The notes beneath the pieces were generated by a model, which made no database searches, was not told the origin of the DNA, and saw only the letters and a list, made by a program, of their open reading frames with translations. Below, one piece after another: positions 24,136 to 34,245 of a stretch of DNA of 64,000 nt. Source of the DNA: Halovibrio salipaludis (GTDB lineage Bacteria; Pseudomonadota; Gammaproteobacteria; Pseudomonadales; Oleiphilaceae); contig NZ_NSKD01000003.1 of NCBI RefSeq assembly GCF_002286965.1, positions 248,001 to 312,000 on the forward strand. Reading direction: 5' to 3'. The first letter of the stretch is position 1; the number at the start of each line of letters is the position of its first letter. A program made the translations under genes and the position numbers.

Positions 24136-24376
24136 GACTGCCCCTTTTCTGCCTCTAAAATACTACGTGCAGGGTGTTACTGTCGGATCAGGGGGCGCTG
24201 GACCAGAACCGCGCTGATAAGCTGCCACCCCAGCCCCAAACGCTGACCTGACGAAGCCGCGGCCTTGCCTGCTTTTGCCTCAAAAACATCGGCCAAACTT
24301 CATTAGCGCCTCTGAAACATCGCAGCCAGGCCCCTTCTTTTCTATACTTTGCGTATCCTTGACCAAGAGCTGATAG

Positions 24377-24755
<379 letters not shown>

Positions 24756-24763
<8 letters not shown>

Positions 24764-26414
24764 CAGCTCATCCGATAGCCAAGTGAATTCCAAACTGAAC
24801 AAGCTGAGGTCAGCCTACCGGTCCCGGCTGAACGAGGAGCTGGAGCGGATCAGCGAACAGGCGCAAGAGGCCCATACTCACGACGATCGTGGAGAAGCAC
24901 TCGCAAAGCTGCGCCACAGGCTGCATAAACTGGCGGGCTCTGCCGGCACTTTCGGGTTTCACCAGCTGGGTAATCATGCACGGTACCTGGAGCAGCAGGT
25001 CCAGCGATGGATCAATCAATCGGAACCGGTAAAACCACAGGAGCTGGAGCAACTCAACAAAGAGCTGAGTGATCTTGCCAGGCACCTGGGCTCGGATGAA
25101 GCCATGTCCTCCGCCGTGGGCGTCGAAAGCACGGAACAGAGTGCTGACTCAAACTCCCCCGCCATTGCCCTGATCGAACGCGACAGCATCCTGGCGGATT
25201 ACATCGCCCACCAGCTTGAAAGCTTCGGCTTCCGGGTTCAGAGCTACCAGGATCCCCATGAGCTGCTCAACAACGACCAGGGCGGGATGGACCTTTTATT
25301 ACTTGACCATCGCGCCGGCGCTTCCGAAGTCGCCGCAACACCGACGGACCACTGGAAGGCTCTGCTCAGAGAGGTGGCATGCCCGGTTATTTTCATGGGC
25401 GGACACGAAGACTTCCAGGTGCGCCTGGAAGCGGTACGGGCCGGCGCAGAGGGGTACTTCGTCAAACCCCTGAATATTCCCAATGTAGCCGCGAAAATCA
25501 CCCGCTCAATTCGTAAACGCCGCCAGGGGGAAGAGCGGGTTCTGATCATCGATGACGATGTAGATCTTCTGGCATACCTTGACACCGTCCTGACCCACGC
25601 GGGGATGACCGTGGAAACCCTCCAGGACCCTTCCCACCTGCTTGATAGGACGTCCTCTTTCCAGCCAGAACTGGTACTGCTCGACCTGCATATGCCGGAG
25701 GTTTCAGGGGATGAGCTCGCGGCCATGCTCAGACAGTTCGAAAAATGGAACAACCTGCCCATTCTTTACCTGACCCAGGAGCAGGATCAGCAGGAGCGCG
25801 CGCACGCGCTGATGCGCGGCGGTGATGACTTCATCAACAAACCGGTAGGCGAAGAATTCCTGATCAAGACCTGCCGCAACAGGGTCAGGCGGCTGCGGGA
25901 CATGCAACAGGCGATTGCCCTTGACGGTCTTACCGGCCTTTTAAGGCACGCCAATATTAAAGATGCCCTTGAAACCGAACTTCAGGGTGCAGCCCGAAGC
26001 GGCAATCCCCTGTCCGTTGTGATGCTCGATATCGACCATTTCAAACATGTGAACGACACCTATGGACATGCTCTGGGCGATGTTGTCATCAGCACGGTTG
26101 GAACCTTGCTCACACAGCACTTCCGACGTTCCGACCGCCTTGGACGTTATGGTGGCGAGGAATTCGTTGCCGTATTACCCAACTGTGACGCCAACGCTGC
26201 AGAAAGGCTCGTCAACAGGCTCCGTGAAGCGTTCGCGGAAATCAAGTTCGTGGACCGGGAAACCAGCTTCTCCTGCTCCCTTTCCGCTGGTATAGCGGAC
26301 ACACGCAATTTTCCCGGTCTGATGGGAGAACAACTGCTGGAACTGGCTGACGCCGCGCTCTATACGTCCAAGCAGAACGGACGCAACTGCGTCTCCGTCG
26401 CACCGGCGCAATAA
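24756..26414 (+). CDS. Hpt-REC-REC-GGDEF phosphorelay diguanylate cyclase
   Basis: In the 552-aa protein, residues ~15-110 form an Hpt domain with H57 in HKLAGSAGTFGF. Residues ~145-255 form a receiver with D184 (LLLLDHRAG) but with the switch Thr replaced (FMGGHED) and a reduced acidic pocket, so probably weak or degenerate. Residues ~262-380 form a second receiver that is intact (IIDDDVD, D310, YLTQ, NKPVG). Residues ~390-550 are a GGDEF domain with GGEEF at 466-470 and an RRSD inhibitory site five residues before. It can both receive phosphate through Hpt or REC and make c-di-GMP. It is the obvious output of the operon's kinases. Confidence 0.92.
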
Positions 26415-26422
26415 GGTACCTC

Positions 26423-28894
26423 ATGAAAGCCCCCCGCCAGCCCTGCAACGAGAGCGCCCGCCAGCGGGCCCTGGAGGGGGCCGGCCTACTGCAGTCGCCA
26501 GCGGACAGCCGGCTTGACCGCTTAACTGAAGTCGCCCGGTTCAGTCTTTCCGTTCCCATCGCTCTGGTGACCCTTGTCGATAACGAGCGCCAGTGGTTCA
26601 AATCCCGCCAAGGACTGAACGTACCGGAAACGAGCCGCGAGATCTCATTCTGCGGCCATGTAATCTACTGGGATACCCCAATGCTCATCCCCGACGCCAC
26701 TGAAGACGAGCGTTTCGCGGATAATCCACTGGTAACTGGCTCCCCTGGCATCCGCTTCTATGCCGGCGTACCCATTCATGATGAAAGCGGGTACCCCCTG
26801 GGTACGCTCTGCGTGATCGATACTCAGCCCCGGACGTTTGATGAATCCCAAATGGAATGCCTGCAGCGCCTGGCAGACCTGGCCGAAGAGAGCATACGCC
26901 AGGACCAGCGCCAGGCCCGCTCCCTGGACCAAGCACAACGGCAAAGGGAACTTGAGCTGGCGCGCACCAACCGTGCCCTGGCGCTGCTCAATGACATTGC
27001 TTTCGAGCTGCAGGGCAGCCTGGATGAACAGATCCAGCAGGCACTGGCCCTTGGACGGCAGTTCCTGGGACTGGATATCGGCATTGTCAGTGACATAACC
27101 GGTGGCTGGTACACGGTCCGCTGGTGTGATGCCACTGACGGAGTGCCACTGGAGCCGGGCCAGCAGTTTCCCCTCGGCGACACCTACTGCGACATGGCTC
27201 TATCGCAAAAGCGGGAACTGGCCATCAGCAGCATGAAAGATTCGGACGCCAGCGCTCACCCCTGCTATGAGGCGTTCCAGCTGGAAGCCTATATTGGAAC
27301 ACGCCTTGAAGGGGAAACACAGGATGACGTTTTTGGCACCGTCAACTTCTCATCGCCCCAGCCGAGAGAGCCATTCAATGACAGTGAACGCCTTTTCATT
27401 CGGCTTCTGGGCCAGTGGGTCAGCCACCAGCTCATTCACCACAACCGTCAACACGAACTCGAAAAGCTGCTCCAGCAGATTCCAGGCGCAATCTATCAGT
27501 TCAGGCTCTGGCCGGATGGCACGATGGCATTCCCCTTCATGTCAAGCGGTGTGGAGGCACTTTATGGTGTGACGCCTGACGAGGCCATGCGGGACGCGCA
27601 GAGTCTTTTCTCCCAGACCCATCCCGAGGATCTGCCGACCATTAATGCCTCGATTCAGCGCTCTTTTGAGACGCTTGAGCCATGGAACATTGAGTTCCGC
27701 ACCCAAAGGGATGATGACTTACCCCGCTGGATGAAGGGGTCCTCCGTACCCGAGAAGCTACCTGATGGAAGTGTGCTCTGGCACGGATTTCTTGGCGACA
27801 TACACCAGCGGAAACAGGCCGAACTGGCACTTGAATCCAGCGAAGCACGCCTGCGCGGTCTGTTTGAGTTTTCCCCCATCGGCATTGCCCTGAATGACCT
27901 TGAAACAGGCCGGTTTCTTGAACTGAACGATGCTCTGCTGGCACCTACAGGCTACACGCGGGAGGAATTTCCCCAGCTGACCCACTGGGAACTCACGCCC
28001 ATCGAGTACGAACCCCGGGAGCGCAAGGCCCTGGAAACCCTGAGGACCACTGGACGCTATGGTCCGTATGAGAAGGAGTTCATCCGTAAAGATGGCAGCC
28101 GGTATCCGGTGCGCCTTCAGGGCATGCAAATCAGGGACGCCAATGGCAAGCCATTGATCTGGTCGCTCATTGAGGATATTACCGAGAGCAAACAGATCGA
28201 GAACATGAAAAACCAGTTCATCGCCACTGTCAGCCATGAACTGAGAACCCCTCTGACCGCCATAATGGGATCACTGAAACTGGTCAACTCTGGCACTGCC
28301 GGACAATTGCCGGAAAAGGCCGGGAATCTGCTGACCATCGCCCAGCGTAATAGTGAGCGTCTGGCGCAGTTGATCAATGACCTTCTGGATATGGAAAAGC
28401 TGGTTTCCGGCAAGCTACGGATCAGTACGCGGATTGAACGCCTCAACCCGATCATCGACGAAGCCCTTGAAGCCAACAGAGAACTGGGAACAGAACGGGG
28501 CATTACCCTCGCGTATCAAGCCTGTACGGCCAACTTTGCCGTTGACGTGGACCGCGACCGCCTGATTCAGGCGCTGTCCAACCTGCTTTCCAATGCCATC
28601 AAGTTCTCGCCGGACCATAGCAGCGTCGAGATCCGATGTTCATGCGATGATCAACTGATCGCGATCCATGTCCAAGATCGGGGACCGGGCGTGCCACAAG
28701 AGTTCGAGTACAACCTGTTTGACCGCTTTGCCCAGGCGGAAGCCTCCAACCGCAAAAAACCGGGGACCGGCCTCGGGCTGGCCATCACCCGCGAGCTGGT
28801 GGAACAGATGGGCGGCTCGATCCACTACCAGGCACGTGAGGGTGGGGGCGCAACCTTTACCATTGTGCTACCGATAGCTGAGCCCACTTTCTGA
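26423..28894 (+). CDS. cytosolic sensor histidine kinase GAF-GAF-PAS-PAS-HisKA-HATPase
   Basis: The 823-aa protein lacks membrane spans. GAF1 (~20-165) has the FCGHVI, FYAGVPIHDESGYPLGTLCVID pattern of redox/light-type GAFs. GAF2 spans ~190-340. PAS folds lie at ~345-465 and ~470-595 (PLIWSLIEDITESKQ). The kinase core has H605 in TVSHELRTPL, an N-box LSNLLSNAIKFSP, G1 DRGPGVP and G2 GTGLGLAI. No receiver is attached, so it needs a separate acceptor, most simply the upstream receiver or the Hpt-REC-REC-GGDEF protein. It follows that gene by 8 bp. Confidence 0.92.
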   Translation: MKAPRQPCNESARQRALEGAGLLQSPADSRLDRLTEVARFSLSVPIALVTLVDNERQWFKSRQGLNVPETSREISFCGHVIYWDTPMLIPDATEDERFADNPLVTGSPGIRFYAGVPIHDESGYPLGTLCVIDTQPRTFDESQMECLQRLADLAEESIRQDQRQARSLDQAQRQRELELARTNRALALLNDIAFELQGSLDEQIQQALALGRQFLGLDIGIVSDITGGWYTVRWCDATDGVPLEPGQQFPLGDTYCDMALSQKRELAISSMKDSDASAHPCYEAFQLEAYIGTRLEGETQDDVFGTVNFSSPQPREPFNDSERLFIRLLGQWVSHQLIHHNRQHELEKLLQQIPGAIYQFRLWPDGTMAFPFMSSGVEALYGVTPDEAMRDAQSLFSQTHPEDLPTINASIQRSFETLEPWNIEFRTQRDDDLPRWMKGSSVPEKLPDGSVLWHGFLGDIHQRKQAELALESSEARLRGLFEFSPIGIALNDLETGRFLELNDALLAPTGYTREEFPQLTHWELTPIEYEPRERKALETLRTTGRYGPYEKEFIRKDGSRYPVRLQGMQIRDANGKPLIWSLIEDITESKQIENMKNQFIATVSHELRTPLTAIMGSLKLVNSGTAGQLPEKAGNLLTIAQRNSERLAQLINDLLDMEKLVSGKLRISTRIERLNPIIDEALEANRELGTERGITLAYQACTANFAVDVDRDRLIQALSNLLSNAIKFSPDHSSVEIRCSCDDQLIAIHVQDRGPGVPQEFEYNLFDRFAQAEASNRKKPGTGLGLAITRELVEQMGGSIHYQAREGGGATFTIVLPIAEPTF

Positions 28895-31255
28895 ATGATC
28901 CGATCCAACGGGTATTTCCTTCTCGCTACCATCTTTCTGTCCGTTGCCTCCTTCGCCGGCAACATGGCAAGCGTCCCGCTTTTCTTCGGGGTGGACCTGA
29001 TCTTTGGGTCCATCGCCGTTATCCTCGCCGCCATGCTGCTCGGTGTCGTGCCGGCCGTTATCGTGGCGCTTATCGGCAGCGTTTACACGCTCCTGCTCTG
29101 GGGTCACCCCTATGCCATGGTGATATTTGCAGCCGAAGCCGTCACTGTTGCTTTACTTTACCGCCACAAAGGGCTCAACCCGGTCATTGCGGACGCAGCT
29201 TTCTGGCTTATCGTGGGCGCTCCCCTGGCGTTTGTGTTCTACAGCACCGTAATGGACATGCCCACGGAAGCGGTTAGGACCATCCTTTTCAAGCAGCCCC
29301 TCAACGGCATTTTCAACGCCCTTATTGCGTCCCTCCTGATACTGGTTGCTCAACTCACAGGCGCCGGCAGTGGCTTACTGTCACAGAGGGAAGTCAAAAC
29401 CCAGGAAATCCTCTTCCATGCCCTGTTCTCACTGGTGCTCATTGCAGGAGCCGCCCCGATTGTCTACGAAGCCCATGCCCAGCTGTGGGGAGAACAGGAG
29501 CGCCTCTCAAAACAGTTGAGCGAAGACAACCGGAGACTCGCCGCTCACCTTGATGACCGGCAACTGGGGTACCACCGCTTTTGGACCACCAAAAACCGGG
29601 ATACACTCGCTCAAGCCTTGCTGACTGGAGAGAGAGAAGCGCTTCTTCGGACGGGGACCCTGAAATCCCTTTCTGGACAAGGAGAGTTCCGTAGCATTGA
29701 TGGCCATTTCGGCGTGTGGCTGCCACCGGGTGAGATGTCCCAGACGCAACGCTGGCGTGAGGGGCGCTATGTTTACCGTACGCCGGTCGATAACAGCAGC
29801 GACATTACGGCCATTATTTCCGAGGTCCCGGCGGCTCCTGTGATCGATGCCGTCCAGCAGAAGTACATAACGCTGTTCACGGTTCTGACCCTGATACTCT
29901 TGCTGGGTATGATTGCCACGAGTGCTCTGAGTCGCTGGCTGACCACCCCCATCCGGGCCCTCACCAGGGCCAGCGAAACGCTGGATGATCGGATAGCCGA
30001 CCAGGAAACCATCGAACTCCCAGGCAGCAACATTATTGAATTCAACCACCTGAGCGAAACGCTGGCAGCCATGTCAAAAAGGCTCAGCGATAGCGTTGCA
30101 CAGCTTCGCCAATCCCGAGCAGCCATACAGATACAGGTGGAAGAACGCACCCTTGAGCTGGATGAAACCGCGCGCCTGTTGCGCAGTGTGCTTGAGGCGG
30201 CCACGGAATTCGGCATCATTGCCACCGACCTGCAGGGCCGGATCATCCTGTTCAACAGTGGCGCTGAAAAACTACTCGGCTACAGCGTTGACGATCTCGA
30301 TGAGGACGATACGCCGGCACTGTTCCACGCCCCCGAGGATATCCCTGACCCTGATCCGGCCCACGCCTCGGCTCATAATCAGGATGTGTTCCAGAGGATT
30401 GTAGCCCGCGCCACGGAACACGGTCTTGACGCACGCGAATGGACCTTCATCCGTAAAGATGGCGAGCGCATTCCCGTCTGGCTGACCATAACGCCGACGC
30501 GCTCGGAATCCGGCCAGCTCACCGGCTACCTCGGTATCGCTGAGGACATTACGGAACGCAAACGCCTGGACCGCATGAAGAACGAATTCATCTCGACCGT
30601 CAGTCATGAACTGAGGACCCCGCTCACGTCCATAGCCGGCGCACTGGGGCTTATGACCCAGGGCGCTACCGGTGACCTCCCGGCAAAAGCCCAGAAGATG
30701 GCCGACGTGGCGCACCGTAACACCGATCAACTGAGCGCTCTGGTCAATGACCTTCTCGATATGGAGAAGCTTGTATCAGGCAAAATCAGAATGAACCTGA
30801 GACGGGAGGATATCCGGGGTATCACGCGGGAAACCCTGGACAACCACACCGCCTTTGCGGATCAGAGAAGCGTCACGCTGGCGGTGGATGAGCCGGAGAC
30901 CCCCCTTTATGCCAGCGTCGACCCTCAGCGCCTGAACCAGGCGCTGTCGAACCTGCTCTCCAATGCCATCAAGTTTTCACCGGCTGGATCACGCGTCTGG
31001 ATTGACTTCACCTCGGACAGCGCGGGGATCGCACTCCGGGTACACGACAAGGGACCGGGCATTCCGGAACACTTCCGGGACAGGCTCTTCCAGCGATTCA
31101 GCCAGGCCAACACATCCGACAACCGCCAACAACCAGGGACCGGTCTCGGTCTCGCCATCACCAGGGAACTGATGACACAGATGGGTGGGGATGCAGGTTT
31201 TGAATCGGTCGAAGGAAATGGATCCACATTCTGGCTATGGTTGCCCAAACAATGA
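28895..31255 (+). CDS. membrane sensor histidine kinase, multi-TM sensor-HAMP-PAS-HisKA-HATPase
   Basis: The ATG directly abuts the previous TGA. Residues ~1-175 are a block of about six TM helices resembling an integral-membrane sensory domain (MASE/5TM-type), followed by another TM near FHALFSLVLIAGAAPIVY. A periplasmic loop (~195-325), a further TM (ITLFTVLTLILLLGMIATSA) and a HAMP linker come next. PAS lies at ~430-555, then HisKA with H571 (TVSHELRTPL) and a full HATPase (NLLSNAIKFSP, GPGIP, GTGLGLAI). The 786-aa protein has no receiver. The same dimerisation-domain wording (LVNDLLDMEKLVSGK) occurs in the kinase before it, indicating duplication of the core with a different sensor. Confidence 0.9.
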   Translation: MIRSNGYFLLATIFLSVASFAGNMASVPLFFGVDLIFGSIAVILAAMLLGVVPAVIVALIGSVYTLLLWGHPYAMVIFAAEAVTVALLYRHKGLNPVIADAAFWLIVGAPLAFVFYSTVMDMPTEAVRTILFKQPLNGIFNALIASLLILVAQLTGAGSGLLSQREVKTQEILFHALFSLVLIAGAAPIVYEAHAQLWGEQERLSKQLSEDNRRLAAHLDDRQLGYHRFWTTKNRDTLAQALLTGEREALLRTGTLKSLSGQGEFRSIDGHFGVWLPPGEMSQTQRWREGRYVYRTPVDNSSDITAIISEVPAAPVIDAVQQKYITLFTVLTLILLLGMIATSALSRWLTTPIRALTRASETLDDRIADQETIELPGSNIIEFNHLSETLAAMSKRLSDSVAQLRQSRAAIQIQVEERTLELDETARLLRSVLEAATEFGIIATDLQGRIILFNSGAEKLLGYSVDDLDEDDTPALFHAPEDIPDPDPAHASAHNQDVFQRIVARATEHGLDAREWTFIRKDGERIPVWLTITPTRSESGQLTGYLGIAEDITERKRLDRMKNEFISTVSHELRTPLTSIAGALGLMTQGATGDLPAKAQKMADVAHRNTDQLSALVNDLLDMEKLVSGKIRMNLRREDIRGITRETLDNHTAFADQRSVTLAVDEPETPLYASVDPQRLNQALSNLLSNAIKFSPAGSRVWIDFTSDSAGIALRVHDKGPGIPEHFRDRLFQRFSQANTSDNRQQPGTGLGLAITRELMTQMGGDAGFESVEGNGSTFWLWLPKQ

Positions 31256-33027
31256 ACTCTCTGCGTAATCGCGTCATCGCCATTGTTACCCTGACCAGCC
31301 TGCTCACAGTTCTTGCCATCACCATCACTGCCTACCAATCGCTGGGGGAAGATCAACGCAAGCTGATCGTTCAGAAGGAAAAGCTCAAAACCGAGCGCCT
31401 GACGGAAAAGGTCAGCCAGAACATCCGGCAGCGAGTCATGGTCCTGTCGGTGGCCCGACCGCTGCTTACCCGTAACGGGCAGCTTCTTGAGCCAGAGGCA
31501 CTCGAAAGCGTGATCAGAGAGCAGGACTACCTGAACCGTGCGTTTCCCGGCGGCATCCTGGTCTTTGACGCTCAGGATACCGCCATCGCCGAAAACACGT
31601 ATGTGAGCGGTCGAATCGGTACCAATTACGCCGATCGCGATCACTTCAAGCGTCTGCACAGTACTGGCGACCCCGTGATCTCCGAGCCCATCATGGGCAG
31701 GACCACGGAAGTTCCGCTGCTCTCATTCCTGGTGCCCATCCATCACGAAGGCAGGATGATTGGCAGTATCGGAGGCATCATCAAGCTCGGAGACGAATCC
31801 ATTCTGCCGCCGCGGGCCGGGCGCGACGACTCACCAGACAGCACGCTTTCGCTGATTCTTGACAGACAACACCGGCTCTTTATCGAGTCACCGGATTCAA
31901 AGCCCGGTAATGAACTCCAACCCCTGCCTCCCGCCGGAGAGGATTCCCTGGTCGACGCGATCCTGGAAAAAGGGAGTCAAACCAGGGTGATTGATTACCA
32001 GGGAGAGCAATACCTGCTCGCCACAGACTCCGTTGACAGGCTCAACTGGGTATTCGCCCGCGCTGCTCCTTACGATCAGGCTATGGCGCCACTCATCGCA
32101 TCGCTGAACCACTTCCTGTTCATCAGCGCTGGCGTCACCCTGTTGCTGCTGGTGATTGCATGGCTTGCGGCACGTTCGCTGACACGCCCTCTCACCAGAG
32201 CAACCCGCACCATTAACGCCATGGCTGAGGCGCCAGAAAGCAGCAAGGCTCTCCCCGAAAAGGGGCCCAGGGAAATCCGTGAACTGTCCATCGCTTTCAA
32301 CCGTCTCTCACACGAGCGACACCAGCTCGATGAACTCAAGAACGACTTCATATCCAGCGTCAGCCACGAACTGCGCACCCCTCTCACCTCCATTGAAGGC
32401 AGCCTGAAGATGATGGTTGCCGGCGTCAGCGGGGAACTTCCTGACAAAGCCCTCTCCATGGCCCGTATCGCGTTGCGCAACAGTGAACAGCTGAACGGCC
32501 TGATCCGGGACCTGCTTGACTTCAACAAACTGCTCGCGGGTAAGCGGGAATTCCGGATTGAGAGCTGCTCTGTTGACGAAAGCGTCCACAATGCGATCGA
32601 GGGCAACCAGAGCATGGCCAGGATGTACCAGGTACACCTGGTACCCAATGCCCCCACTGGATTGTACGTGAATGCGGACCCCCAGGCCCTGCGTCAGGTT
32701 CTCGACAACCTCATCAGCAATGCCATCAAGCATTCACCAAAAGGTGGCGAGGTCAAAGTCGATGCGCGCAAAGAAGCCCCGGAAAAAGCCTGCATCACCG
32801 TACGCGACCAGGGCAACGGAGTTCCCGATTGGTTCCGGAACCGTATCTTCGAGCGCTTCGCCCAGGCCGATGGGGGCACCACCCGCGCCACTTCCGGCAC
32901 CGGTCTCGGCCTGGCAATCAGCCAGGAGCTCATCCAGGGTATGGATGGGGATATCGGGTTCTACAATGAGCAGGGGGCACACTTCTGGATCACCCTGCCT
33001 CTATCCAGCCTGATCGGCAGCCAGTAG
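31252..33027 (+). CDS. membrane sensor histidine kinase Cache-HAMP-HisKA-HATPase
   Basis: Start at ATG 31252 overlaps the previous stop as ATGA. The 591-aa protein has TM1 at ~6-28, an extracytoplasmic double-Cache-like region to ~280 (IGTNYADRDHFK, PIMGRTTEVPLLSFLVPI), TM2 near LFISAGVTLLLLVIAWL, HAMP, then HisKA with H372 (SVSHELRTPL) and HATPase (NLISNAIKHSP, DQGNGVP, GTGLGLAI). Cache domains bind small molecules such as amino acids or organic acids outside the cytosol. It ends the operon, overlapping the convergent REC-HDOD gene by 27 bp. Confidence 0.92.
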   Translation: MNSLRNRVIAIVTLTSLLTVLAITITAYQSLGEDQRKLIVQKEKLKTERLTEKVSQNIRQRVMVLSVARPLLTRNGQLLEPEALESVIREQDYLNRAFPGGILVFDAQDTAIAENTYVSGRIGTNYADRDHFKRLHSTGDPVISEPIMGRTTEVPLLSFLVPIHHEGRMIGSIGGIIKLGDESILPPRAGRDDSPDSTLSLILDRQHRLFIESPDSKPGNELQPLPPAGEDSLVDAILEKGSQTRVIDYQGEQYLLATDSVDRLNWVFARAAPYDQAMAPLIASLNHFLFISAGVTLLLLVIAWLAARSLTRPLTRATRTINAMAEAPESSKALPEKGPREIRELSIAFNRLSHERHQLDELKNDFISSVSHELRTPLTSIEGSLKMMVAGVSGELPDKALSMARIALRNSEQLNGLIRDLLDFNKLLAGKREFRIESCSVDESVHNAIEGNQSMARMYQVHLVPNAPTGLYVNADPQALRQVLDNLISNAIKHSPKGGEVKVDARKEAPEKACITVRDQGNGVPDWFRNRIFERFAQADGGTTRATSGTGLGLAISQELIQGMDGDIGFYNEQGAHFWITLPLSSLIGSQ

Positions 33028-34173
33028 CGCATCCTTATCAATACCCAGCCGACCAAGAAGCTTGTCCAGCTCGGGCTGATCCTGCTGCCCCGTTCCCAGC
33101 AGCAGCGCGGACCTCATAACGAGGCGGTCCGCCGGCTGATGGCCGCCACTCAGAACGTGGGTCGCCCCGATCATGTCCCTGAGCTCAAGCGGCAGGCGCC
33201 AGTCCGCCTTCAATCGATTGCCGAGCGCGGGACTCCACTCACTCAGCACGCTCTCCAGATGCTCGTCCACAAGCTCGCCGCCGGCATCCAGAAAGCGCTG
33301 ACACACGCTCAGCACAGCAAACTCCCCCAGGCAATACAATTGCCCGGCCGTGAAACAGAGGGCGGTTTTGCCTCGGACTGTCCGGGCCAAGCGGCTTGCC
33401 CAGGCACCAACATCCGCGCTTCTTTGCAGGAGTTCGTCCGCACGCGCCAGCAACCGCGAATCGCGTAAGGCACCGCGGACGTCCAGCGCCAATGCAGACG
33501 CATGCCCAAGACTGATCTGGACCCCCAGAACCGCGAGGGCCTCCCTGAGCGTGCTGCACGCCTGCCCCGAACGCCGCAGACTGGCGGAGTTGGCAGCGTT
33601 CAGCAGCACCGCCACCAATTGGGGGTGCCCGCCCCAACGCACGGCCAGGTCATTGATGGACAACGACTCCGACTTGTTCAGCAGTTCCGAGAGCTCTACC
33701 GGATCCATTCCACCCGGGAGGCGTACACCATGCTCCCAAGCCTCATTGAACATAACCTCAAGGTCAGGGCCGCTTTCGGAGGCGAAAGCACTGTCTTCCG
33801 GAGGCGGCAGGATGGACTCAAGTCGATCCTTAAGGGCCTCAATATCAAACGGCTTCGCGATAAAGCCCTGAATCCCCAGTCTGGCGGCCTTTGACACGCT
33901 TTCGCGGTCCGAACGTCCGGTCAGCATGATCACTGGGGTATCCCTATCGGTTTTCCGGATGGTACGGATCAGCTGTGTGCCATACCCATCCGGCAGATTC
34001 CAGTCCACAATCGCCAGAGCAGGCTGATGGGAGTGCCAGTATATCTCAGCCTGTTCCAGATACCCGGCCATCAGAATCCTCGCCCGCGGATAGGTGGCTT
34101 CCAGCAGCGTATGAATCAGCTCCTGTATCCAGACATCATCCTCCAACACCAGGATCGACCAGGGATCTGCCAT
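33001..34173 (-). CDS. REC-HDOD response regulator
   Basis: From ATG 34173 the protein is 390 aa. Residues ~1-125 are a receiver (VLEDD, VDWNLPDGYG with the phospho-Asp, MLTGRSD, AKPFD). Residues ~150-350 are a HDOD domain (ELLNKSESLSINDLAVRWGG, LLNAANSASLRRSG, LREALAVLG), whose HD-domain metal residues are characteristically absent. HDOD proteins bind other regulators and nucleotide signalling enzymes and are linked to c-di-GMP, motility and virulence. It faces the kinase operon and shares its 3' end, a likely functional partner that might take phosphate from the three kinases. Confidence 0.9.
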   Translation of the reverse strand: MADPWSILVLEDDVWIQELIHTLLEATYPRARILMAGYLEQAEIYWHSHQPALAIVDWNLPDGYGTQLIRTIRKTDRDTPVIMLTGRSDRESVSKAARLGIQGFIAKPFDIEALKDRLESILPPPEDSAFASESGPDLEVMFNEAWEHGVRLPGGMDPVELSELLNKSESLSINDLAVRWGGHPQLVAVLLNAANSASLRRSGQACSTLREALAVLGVQISLGHASALALDVRGALRDSRLLARADELLQRSADVGAWASRLARTVRGKTALCFTAGQLYCLGEFAVLSVCQRFLDAGGELVDEHLESVLSEWSPALGNRLKADWRLPLELRDMIGATHVLSGGHQPADRLVMRSALLLGTGQQDQPELDKLLGRLGIDKDALLAADQAG

Positions 34174-34245
34174 ATATTCGCCTCTTGTCTGAGCGCCTCC
34201 CCACCCTCCAGGCAAGTGTAGCAGCAGAAGCCGGTCTTAAGGGAC

